Origin: Aquabacterium sp.
GTDB taxonomy: Bacteria > Pseudomonadota > Gammaproteobacteria > Burkholderiales > Burkholderiaceae_C
Length of the DNA: 64,000 nucleotides
Direction of reading: 5' to 3'
Assembly (NCBI GenBank): GCA_023266355.1
Contig: JAHFQM010000003.1
Span: 434,001 to 498,000 of the forward strand
Part shown: positions 38,747 to 45,899 of the stretch, in pieces
Numbering within the stretch: position 1 is the stretch's first letter
Layout of the letters: every line of letters starts with the position of its first letter
Position numbers and translations under genes: made by a program
Notes under the pieces: generated by a model
Seen by the model: the letters and a program-made list of their open reading frames with translations, nothing else
Told to the model about the DNA's origin: nothing
Database searches by the model: none

Positions 38747-40969
38747 TCAGGCCAGCGCGTCGCTGGGTTGTGTGGCCTTCCAGATGCCCGAGGCAAACGA
38801 GGCGTCGCTGGCCTGCATGAGCAGCCAGTTGAGCAGCTGCCCGTGCGTCATCGGCTTGGCGAAGAAGTTGCCTTGCAGCATCTGGCAGCCGGCTTTGCGC
38901 AGCCAGGCGACCTGCTCCAGCGTTTCAACGCCTTCGGCCACGCTCTTGACGCCCAGGCGGTTGGCCAGGTCGATCATCAGCTCCAGCAAGGCCGGGTTGA
39001 AGTTGGGCTGGCCGATGGCCTGCACGAACATGCCGTCGATCTTGAGCTTGTCCACCTTGAGGTCGAGCAAGCGGCCCATGGACGAGGTGCCCGAGCCGAA
39101 GTCGTCGATGGCGATGCGGAAGGCCAGCGCCGACAGCTTCTTGAGCGTGGCGGTTTCCTTGCCGGCCAGGCCGACCATGGCGGTGCTTTCGCTGACCTCG
39201 AATTCGATGTCGGAGGTGTTCAGGCCGTGGCGTTGCAGCGCTTCCTGCACGTCATCGACCATGGCCGCGTCGGTCAGCTGGCGCAGCGAGACGTCCATGC
39301 TCACGTAGGGCAGGGCCAGGCGCTGCTCGCGCAGGGCCACCAGGTCGGCGCAGACCATGTCGATGACGACCTTGCCCAGCGGCACGATCAGGCCGCTTTG
39401 CTCGGCGACCGGGATGAACTCTTCGGGCGGCACCATGCCACGCGCGGGATGGCGCCAGCGCACCATGGCCTCCACGCCGCGCACGCGGTCGAATGCGTCG
39501 AACTGGGGCTGGTAGACCATGAAGAACTGGCGCTCGTCGATGGCGTTGCGCAGGTCGGCCTGGACTTGTGCACGGCTGCGCGCAGCGGCGTCCATCGAGG
39601 CGTCGTAGAACACCAGCCGGCCGCGACCGGTGCGCTTGGCTTCGTACATGGCCAGGTCGGCGCGGTGCAGCATTTCGCCGAGGTTGAGCTCGCCGCGCTT
39701 GAGCATGTAGGCGCCGATGCTCAGGCCCACCCACTCCTTGACCTCGCCGATCATGATGGGCTTGGAGACCTGCTCGATGAGCACGCGGCAGATGGTTTCG
39801 ATGGTGGCGCGCGAGGACACGTCGGTCAGCAGCGCGGCGAACTCGTCCCCGCCCAGGCGGCCGATCATGACGCCGCCGCCCAGGGTGTAGCGCAGGCGCT
39901 GGGCCACGGTCTTGAGGACCAGGTCACCGGCGATGTGGCCATGGGTGTCGTTGATGAACTTGAAGCGGTCAAGGTCGAAGTACATCAGGCAGCCATCGGT
40001 CTCCATGCGGCCGATGGACTCCGCCTCGTTGTGGCGCTTGAGCGCGGACTCGAAGGCCACGCGGTTGAGCAGGCCGGTGAGCGCGTCGTTCTGGGCGACC
40101 TGGCGCAATTGGGGCTCGGGCACCATGTTCAGCGCCGCTTGGGCGCTGCGCGCACGGCGCCAGACCCAGGCCACGCCGCCCAGCAGCAGCAGGCCGACAC
40201 CCAGGTCGCGCGCGGCCGACACCAGCACCGGGCGCAGGTCGAAACGCACGCTGACGACGTCGTCGGGCACACGCTGCGAGGACACGGTCACGCAGCCGGC
40301 GGGCCAGCCCAGGGTCGCCGTGCAGCGGCCCGCGGCGGGCGTCGCGGTGGCAACGGCGGGCTGGGCCGCACGGGCATAGACCGCGCGGCAACGCTGCTCG
40401 CGGCAATGCGTCACGGCCAGCACATCGGCCTGGGGGTCCAGGGCCTGCGCCATGGCCCGCACGAGGGGCGAGGTGGCGGGGTAAGCCGTTGGCGACGGCG
40501 GTGCCTGTGTCTGGGCAGAGGGGTCTGGTGCGACCAGGGCGGTGGGGGCCTGTGCCGCGCTGGGATCGGTGTCTGGCTGGCTGGCCGGGTTGGCTTGGGC
40601 GGTCTGTGCGGTTTTGCGGCGGCCCGACTTCTTGCCCGTCGGCGCGGGGGACGGTTCGTTGGCGGCGACAGGCGACACAGCCCGCGACGCAGGGCTCGGT
40701 GCCGGTGCCCCGGTCTCGGCAGGCGCCTTGAAGGCGTCGGCGGGGCCCTGCTCGATGATCGCCATGGCCATGGCGCCGTGGGCTTCGGCCTGGCTTTTCG
40801 CTTCATTCAAACGCGAAGTGAGCACCAACCCACACAGCACCAGCATGGCCACCAGGGTGACGCGCCCGGGCGTGAACCAGGCCGCCTTGGGGGCGACCGC
40901 GGCGTCTTCTGCGGCATCTTTTGCGGTGGGAGAGGCGGCGGGCATGGGGTTGGGGTGACCAGTGGCCAT
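38747..40969 (-). CDS. Membrane GGDEF-EAL protein with degenerate EAL (EAM)
   Basis: 740 residues: TM1 (about 35-52), a long Pro/Ala-rich periplasmic segment (70-160), Cys-containing sensor region, TM2 (about 250-272), GGDEF domain (285-450) and EAL-type domain (470-730). GGDEF (373-377) is intact but without an I-site. In the EAL domain the signature is EAM (E500-M502), the usual Asn of the VNLS motif is Asp559 (MDVS), and the DDFGTGYSS loop reads DDFGSGTSS; the later Lys and EGVE are kept. Probably a cyclase with a weakened or c-di-GMP-binding EAL domain. ATG 40969 places TM1 correctly. Confidence 0.9.
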   Translation of the reverse strand: MATGHPNPMPAASPTAKDAAEDAAVAPKAAWFTPGRVTLVAMLVLCGLVLTSRLNEAKSQAEAHGAMAMAIIEQGPADAFKAPAETGAPAPSPASRAVSPVAANEPSPAPTGKKSGRRKTAQTAQANPASQPDTDPSAAQAPTALVAPDPSAQTQAPPSPTAYPATSPLVRAMAQALDPQADVLAVTHCREQRCRAVYARAAQPAVATATPAAGRCTATLGWPAGCVTVSSQRVPDDVVSVRFDLRPVLVSAARDLGVGLLLLGGVAWVWRRARSAQAALNMVPEPQLRQVAQNDALTGLLNRVAFESALKRHNEAESIGRMETDGCLMYFDLDRFKFINDTHGHIAGDLVLKTVAQRLRYTLGGGVMIGRLGGDEFAALLTDVSSRATIETICRVLIEQVSKPIMIGEVKEWVGLSIGAYMLKRGELNLGEMLHRADLAMYEAKRTGRGRLVFYDASMDAAARSRAQVQADLRNAIDERQFFMVYQPQFDAFDRVRGVEAMVRWRHPARGMVPPEEFIPVAEQSGLIVPLGKVVIDMVCADLVALREQRLALPYVSMDVSLRQLTDAAMVDDVQEALQRHGLNTSDIEFEVSESTAMVGLAGKETATLKKLSALAFRIAIDDFGSGTSSMGRLLDLKVDKLKIDGMFVQAIGQPNFNPALLELMIDLANRLGVKSVAEGVETLEQVAWLRKAGCQMLQGNFFAKPMTHGQLLNWLLMQASDASFASGIWKATQPSDALA

Positions 40970-41077
40970 TCGGCGAGTCCTGTGCGTCCCTGCGTGTGGG
41001 GACCATGGGGATGATTTCGGCCGGGTCAGCCTGAAATTGAGGCCAACCCGGCCCATGCCTTGCGGCACACTCGCCGC

Positions 41078-41440
41078 ATGCCCACCCTGCACTGCCTGAG
41101 CTTCGACCTCAGCCTGGACACCGACGGCGTCCACACCTTCGACGCCCAAGCCGCTGCCGCGGTCGGCTCGGATGCCATGCTGGCCCAGATCCGGGCCGAA
41201 GTCCAGCAGGTGCTGGCCTGGGCCGCGGCGCATTTCCCCGACGGCCCCGGCCCGCTGGACGAGGGTTGCAGCTGGTGCCACGACGTGCAGGACCAGCGCG
41301 ACGGCCCTGACGGCACAGACAACGCCAATGGCGCCAACGGCCATTGGCACACCGTGAGCCTGTCGCTCAGCGGCACGTCGGCCTTTGGCGAAGCCTTCGC
41401 GCAGGCCTTTGCAGGGGCCCTGGCCCAATCACCCGACTGA
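41078..41440 (+). CDS. Conserved hypothetical protein
   Basis: 120 residues with the pattern LHCLSFDLSLDTDGVHTFDA, a helix IRAEVQQVLAWAAAHFP, a Cys-containing acidic loop and a C-terminal HTVSLSLSGTSAFGEAF strand-helix. This matches a family of small conserved proteins in beta- and gammaproteobacteria of unknown function. The ATG at 41078 is preferred over 41060. Its 3' end overlaps the convergent RlmN-like gene by 12 bp. Confidence 0.68.
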   Translation: MPTLHCLSFDLSLDTDGVHTFDAQAAAAVGSDAMLAQIRAEVQQVLAWAAAHFPDGPGPLDEGCSWCHDVQDQRDGPDGTDNANGANGHWHTVSLSLSGTSAFGEAFAQAFAGALAQSPD

Positions 41441-42511
41441 GCCGACGGATCCGACTGAGCGCCCCGGCAGGTCCAAACGCACCGGCACGGCCACGGGTTG
41501 GCGGTGCGCGGGCAGCACGCTTTCGCGGGCACGCAGCTGGCCACAGCCCCCATCGACGTCCTGCCCGGCGGAGTGGCGCAACTTGGTCAGCACGCCGCGG
41601 CGGTGCAGCCAGCGGGCCATCTCGGCGGCGCGCTCCCAGCTGGGCCGCTGGAAGTCGAGTGCCTCGACCTCGTTGTACGGGATCAGGTTCATCAGCGCGT
41701 ACTTGCCATGCAGCAGGCGCACGATGCCTTCGAGCTCTTCCTCGCCGTCGTTGATGCCGGCCAGCAGCGTCCACTGGTACTGGATGGGGTAGCCCGTGGC
41801 ACGGGCGTAGCGCTCGCCGGCGTCCACCAGCTCCTCGGGCGACATGGGCGTGGCGCGGGGCAGCAGTTGCGCGCGCAGCGCCGGCTTCGTCGAATGCAGG
41901 GACAGGGCCAGCGCCGGCTTGACACGGCCCTGCAGCAGGCGCTCGAACACGCGCGGGTCGCCCACGGTGGAGAACACCAGGTTCTTGTGGCCGATGTTGC
42001 CCACGGTGCCCAGCAAGTCGATGGCTTCGAGCACGTTGTCCATGTTGTGCGAGGGCTCGCCCATGCCCATGAAGACGACCTTCTTGACCGCCCGCCGCGT
42101 GCGCGCCAGGGCCACCTGCGCGACGATTTCAGCGCTGCCCAGCTGGCGCAGCAGGCCGTCGCGCCCGGTCATGCAGAACACGCAGCCCACGGCGCACCCC
42201 ACCTGGGACGACACGCACAACCCATCGCGCGGCAGCAGCACGCTCTCGGCGGTCTGGCCATCGTGCAGGCCCACCAGCAGGCGCTCAGAGCCATCGCTGC
42301 CGGGGTGGGCCGAGCGCAGCGTGGCCAAGCCCATGACCTCGGCCATCAGCGCGTCCAGGCCCTCGCGCACAGGCTGGGGCAGGAAGTCTTCGGGGCGGCG
42401 CTTGCCGCTGTCTTGCGGCAAGGCCTGGGCCCACAGGCGCAGCACGCGCTGTTCGTGGATGGGCTTGGCGCCGAGGGCGCGCAGGCGCTGGCGGATGTGT
42501 TCGATGCGCAT
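41429..42511 (-). CDS. RlmN/Cfr-family radical SAM RNA methyltransferase
   Basis: 360 residues. The radical SAM cluster motif CxxxCxxC is C106, C110, C113 (CAVGCVFC); GMGEP, the STVG segment and LHS lie in the usual positions, and the C-terminal DGGCGQL supplies the second catalytic Cys used as methyl carrier. RlmN methylates C2 of A2503 in 23S rRNA and A37 in some tRNAs. The N terminus (MRIEHIRQRLRALGAKPIHEQ) differs from canonical RlmN, so it may be the paralogous form seen in many Burkholderiales; a canonical rlmN elsewhere would settle this. The C-terminal tail GSVGSVG arises from a short direct repeat overlapping the convergent gene. Confidence 0.88.
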   Translation of the reverse strand: MRIEHIRQRLRALGAKPIHEQRVLRLWAQALPQDSGKRRPEDFLPQPVREGLDALMAEVMGLATLRSAHPGSDGSERLLVGLHDGQTAESVLLPRDGLCVSSQVGCAVGCVFCMTGRDGLLRQLGSAEIVAQVALARTRRAVKKVVFMGMGEPSHNMDNVLEAIDLLGTVGNIGHKNLVFSTVGDPRVFERLLQGRVKPALALSLHSTKPALRAQLLPRATPMSPEELVDAGERYARATGYPIQYQWTLLAGINDGEEELEGIVRLLHGKYALMNLIPYNEVEALDFQRPSWERAAEMARWLHRRGVLTKLRHSAGQDVDGGCGQLRARESVLPAHRQPVAVPVRLDLPGRSVGSVGSVG

Positions 42512-42530
42512 GGGGCGCCAGTGTAGGCAC

Positions 42531-42833
42531 TCAGTGCGGCTTGCGGGGGCCTTTGAACGCCTCGGGGCGGATGACGTTGCCATCCTTGTCGGCACGGGTG
42601 CGGCGGGCACGCTGGATGGCTTCTTCGGCCAGGCGGGCGGCATCGTCGCGGCGGCTGCGCCAGTCCCGCCAGTGCCACACGGCCTTGGCGCGGCTGCGCA
42701 CCCACCCCGGCAGGCGCCGCAAGGCGGCGTCCAGCGCGGCGCGGCGACGCTGGGGCAGGCACATGCGGGCCAGCAAGGCCACGCAGACCAGCACCACCAA
42801 GGCGGCAAACCACGGATTCGGACTCACGGACAT
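42531..42833 (-). CDS. Small membrane-anchored hypothetical protein
   Basis: 100 residues: one N-terminal transmembrane helix (WFAALVVLVCVALLARMCL), then a strongly basic cytoplasmic tail rich in Arg and Trp (AVWHWRDWRSRRDDAARLAEEAIQRAR) ending FKGPRKPH. No family recognised beyond similar short proteins in Burkholderiales. 19 bp upstream of the RlmN-like gene on the same strand; likely cotranscribed. Confidence 0.68.
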   Translation of the reverse strand: MSVSPNPWFAALVVLVCVALLARMCLPQRRRAALDAALRRLPGWVRSRAKAVWHWRDWRSRRDDAARLAEEAIQRARRTRADKDGNVIRPEAFKGPRKPH

Positions 42834-42924
42834 CGCACCACCCGGCCAAACACCACCGCCATCGGGAACACCAGGGACGGCATCGGCACATCGTAACCAA
42901 TGCCGCGCGAGGCTGCACCCCCGT

Positions 42925-43374
42925 TCATCGGGGCCCCGACGCGGCCGAGGGCCTTGTGGCCACCACGTTCATGCCGGCAGGCACCTCGCTGTCGTCGAGG
43001 TAAGCGATGGCGCCGGGCGTGTTGACGATGTAGGCGATGACTTCCGCCACCGAGGCCAGTTCGCGCGGCGGCACGCCCTTGCCCACGTAGCGGCGCACCG
43101 TCCAGTAGGCGGTGTAGCGGTCTTCGTCCTGCTGGAGGTAATCGTTGAGGAAACGCTGGCGCAGCAGGCTGCCAGGCGCCTGGTTGACGGGCAGCAAGGC
43201 CTGCCCCGACAGCTCCACCAGGCGACCGGTGTAGATGCGTTGCACCTGGGTGGCGTCGAGTTTGCGCACATTGCCGTGGGCCACGATGACCACGGCGGCC
43301 GAGGCCAGGCCAGGCGCGATGAGGCAGCAACCCAGCATCAGCCAAGTGCGCAGGAGAGAAGGGGTACAGCGCAT
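42925..43374 (-). CDS. PstS-like periplasmic substrate-binding-fold protein
   Basis: 149 residues with a signal peptide (about 1-27, LASA). The mature part has VVIVAHGNVRKLDATQVQRIYTGR, LLPVNQAPGSLLRQRFLNDYL and VAEVIAYIVNTPGAIAYLDD, the pattern of short phosphate-ABC-transporter substrate-binding-like proteins (PBP-like fold). It is one lobe in size and no permease or ATPase is present, so it is more likely a sensor component than a transporter part. It lies 13 bp after the outer-membrane gene and at the end of the kinase/c-di-GMP operon. Confidence 0.78.
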   Translation of the reverse strand: MRCTPSLLRTWLMLGCCLIAPGLASAAVVIVAHGNVRKLDATQVQRIYTGRLVELSGQALLPVNQAPGSLLRQRFLNDYLQQDEDRYTAYWTVRRYVGKGVPPRELASVAEVIAYIVNTPGAIAYLDDSEVPAGMNVVATRPSAASGPR

Positions 43375-43387
43375 CGTCCGGGCCTTC

Positions 43388-44791
43388 TCAGAAGACGACG
43401 CTGTAGCTCAGCGACAGCACGTTGACGCCGGTCTGGCTGACGGTGCCCTCGGGCGGGTCGTCGGCCATGGCCGAGCGCCTGCCGATGCGGGTGTGCATCC
43501 ACTCGCCCTTGAGCTGGCTGCGCGGGCTCAGGGCGTAGGCCGCGCCCACGCCCGCCGAGGTCTGGTCGTACACGGGGATGGCATCGGCGGCGGCCCGCTG
43601 CGCCACCGACAGCGGATCGCTGCCCGAGCCGGCCGAGGCCTGGAGCGCTTCGGCAGCCTTGCGCGGCGCGCCCAGGGTCTGCAACCGCGCCAGGCTGACG
43701 TAGGGTGTGAGGTGGCCCAAGGTGTGCAGAACGGCCACGTAGCCGCCCACGGTGTTGGCCCCCAGGTCGGTGCGGCCCTGGATGTTGCGGGCGATTTCGG
43801 TCACCACGCGCCAGTTGGGCGCCACGCGGGCGTCCAGGCCCAGGTTGACGATGCTGTTGACGATCTTGTCGGTGCTGCGGATGCCCGGGCCGCCCGGGAT
43901 GGCGTTGGACACCTGGTAGTAGCCAAAACCGGGGAAGGGGCTGACGAAGGGGTAACGGCTCGGCAGGGGCTGGCCATCGCTGCGCTCAGTGGCCGCGTGG
44001 AGCGCGCCCAAACGCCAGTTCAAGGCCTCGCTGCGCCAGGTCAGGGCCGCGCCGACCACGTCGGTGTGCACGGGCAAGAACTGGGGCCCGAGGTCGCGGG
44101 TGTGGGTGCGGTCGGTGATCTGGGCACGGCCGCCGTACGCATCGACAGCGAGTTCGCCGCTGCCGCGCTGCCAGGTGCGCGAGACCGACAGGCCGGTGTA
44201 ATCGGTGGTGGGCGACACCGCGTAGACCTCGGCGGGCAGGCGCGCGAAGGCGTAGGTCTGGCCCACATCGCGGTTCTCGGCGTTCAGGAAGATGGGCACG
44301 CGCTGTTTGCCGGCGCGCAGCAACCAGTCGTTGTCGGGCCGCCAGGACACGAAGGCCCAAGCCGCCTCGACGGCCCATTGGCGCTCGTGGCGCGTGGACG
44401 GCGCCAGCGTCAGCTGCACCGTGGCCGACCAGCTGGGCGAAAAGCGCGCGTCCAGCTGCCCGCCGACGATGCTGTCGCGCCAGAAGGTGCCGCCGTCGTC
44501 GGTGAAGCGCTGCCAGCGCCAGGACTGGTCGGACACCGCGTAACCCACCGTGGCGAAGCCGGAGACCCGCACGTCCAGTCCCGCGGCGCCCTGCTCCCCC
44601 TCGGCGGTGCGGTTGACCGGGGACAGCTTCGCCTGGGGCAAGGCCGCCAGGGGGCTGGCGGTGGGGCGCTCGGTGCTTTGCGCGGGGCTTCGCGCAGGGT
44701 TCTGGGCGGTTTGCGCCTGGGCGACCACACAGCCCCCCCAGCAACTCAGGGCGGTCACAGCGCTCAGGGCGACGCGGTACTGCTGGGTCAT
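43388..44791 (-). CDS. Outer-membrane beta-barrel (porin-like) protein
   Basis: 467 residues: signal peptide (about 1-27, VVAQAQ), a Pro/Ser/Ala-rich linker, then alternating hydrophobic strands through to a C-terminal Phe (LSLSYSVVF), the usual barrel-end signal. Repeated segments such as WSATVQLTL, WRVVTEIARNIQG and SQLKGEWMHTRIG look like barrel strands. It resembles porin-like proteins found beside PstS-like and histidine-kinase genes. Substrate unknown. 13 bp after the HD-GYP gene, so part of the same transcript. The ATG at 44791 has a weak upstream acagg. Confidence 0.83.
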   Translation of the reverse strand: MTQQYRVALSAVTALSCWGGCVVAQAQTAQNPARSPAQSTERPTASPLAALPQAKLSPVNRTAEGEQGAAGLDVRVSGFATVGYAVSDQSWRWQRFTDDGGTFWRDSIVGGQLDARFSPSWSATVQLTLAPSTRHERQWAVEAAWAFVSWRPDNDWLLRAGKQRVPIFLNAENRDVGQTYAFARLPAEVYAVSPTTDYTGLSVSRTWQRGSGELAVDAYGGRAQITDRTHTRDLGPQFLPVHTDVVGAALTWRSEALNWRLGALHAATERSDGQPLPSRYPFVSPFPGFGYYQVSNAIPGGPGIRSTDKIVNSIVNLGLDARVAPNWRVVTEIARNIQGRTDLGANTVGGYVAVLHTLGHLTPYVSLARLQTLGAPRKAAEALQASAGSGSDPLSVAQRAAADAIPVYDQTSAGVGAAYALSPRSQLKGEWMHTRIGRRSAMADDPPEGTVSQTGVNVLSLSYSVVF

Positions 44792-44804
44792 CCTGTGGTC
44801 TTTC

Positions 44805-45899
44805 TCAGTGGTCGCGCCAGGTCTGGGCGATCTGCTCGAACTGCGGCAGGCAGGCTTCCAGGGCTTCGACCACGCCCGGATCGAAGTGGGCACCGGCGCC
44901 ATCCCGGAGGATTTTGAGGGCCTGGTCGTGCGGCATCGGCGGCTTGTAGGGCCGCGCGCTGATGAGCGCGTCATAGACATCGGCCACGGCCATGAGCCGC
45001 GCCGACAGGGGAATTTGTTCGCCCGCCAGGCCTTCGGGGTAGCCGCTGCCATCCCATTTTTCATGGTGCCAGCGGGCGATGTCCATGGCGTGGCGGAGGT
45101 AGTGGGCGTCGCCGGCCATGCGGTCGGCGGCGCGGCGCAGCATCTCCCAGCCGTGCATGGCGTGCTGGCGCATGACGACCTGCTCTTCGGGCGTGTGGCG
45201 CCCGGGCTTGAGCAGGATGTGGTCGGGCGTGGCGACCTTGCCGATGTCGTGCAGCGGCGCCGAGCGCGCGATGTGGTCGATGGCTTCGGGGTTGAGCACG
45301 CCGAGGTGGCGGCCCTGGTCGAACAACCACTGGGCCAGGGTGCGCACGTACTCCTGGGTGCGGCGCACGTGGTGGCCGGTGGCCTCGTCGCGGAACTCGG
45401 CGAACGAGATCATGACGTGCAGGGTGGCCTCGCGCAGCAGGTCCACCTGCTCCAGGCGGTGGGCCAGCTCGGTTTGCAGCCAGGCGTTGCGGTCGCGCAG
45501 CTCGTCTTCGTAGGCCTTGACCTGCAGGTGGGTGCGCACGCGCGCCTGCAGCACGATGGGGTTGATGGGCTTTTGGATGAAGTCGGCCGCACCGACCTGG
45601 AAGCCGCGGGCCTCGTCCTCGGTCTGCGTCATGGCCGTCAAGAACAGCACGGGGATGGCGCGGGTGGCCGGATCGGCTTTCAGGCGCTGGCAGACCTCGT
45701 AGCCGTCCATCTCCGGCATCATGATGTCGAGCAGCACGAGGTCGGGGCGGGCGCGTCGCACCAGCTCCAGGGCCTTGGCGCCCGAGGCCGCCAGCTTGAC
45801 GCGGTAGTCGGCCTGCAACAGGCCCGCCAGCAGGCTGAGGTTGGCCGGGGCGTCGTCCACGACGAGCACGGTCGGCAGGTGTTTGTCGGCAAGGCTCAT
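44805..45899 (-). CDS. REC-HD-GYP response regulator, c-di-GMP phosphodiesterase
   Basis: 364 residues. REC domain (9-125) with acidic pair D15/D16, phospho-acceptor D58, T88 and K110. HD-GYP domain (155-355) with metal-binding H217-D218 in LHDIGK and HHEKWDGSGYP (268-278). HD-GYP enzymes hydrolyse c-di-GMP to GMP or pGpG. The ATG at 45899 overlaps the stop of the hybrid kinase as ATGA, so the kinase's phosphorelay is the likely input. Together with the two cyclases upstream it makes a complete synthesis-and-degradation module. Confidence 0.95.
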   Translation of the reverse strand: MSLADKHLPTVLVVDDAPANLSLLAGLLQADYRVKLAASGAKALELVRRARPDLVLLDIMMPEMDGYEVCQRLKADPATRAIPVLFLTAMTQTEDEARGFQVGAADFIQKPINPIVLQARVRTHLQVKAYEDELRDRNAWLQTELAHRLEQVDLLREATLHVMISFAEFRDEATGHHVRRTQEYVRTLAQWLFDQGRHLGVLNPEAIDHIARSAPLHDIGKVATPDHILLKPGRHTPEEQVVMRQHAMHGWEMLRRAADRMAGDAHYLRHAMDIARWHHEKWDGSGYPEGLAGEQIPLSARLMAVADVYDALISARPYKPPMPHDQALKILRDGAGAHFDPGVVEALEACLPQFEQIAQTWRDH

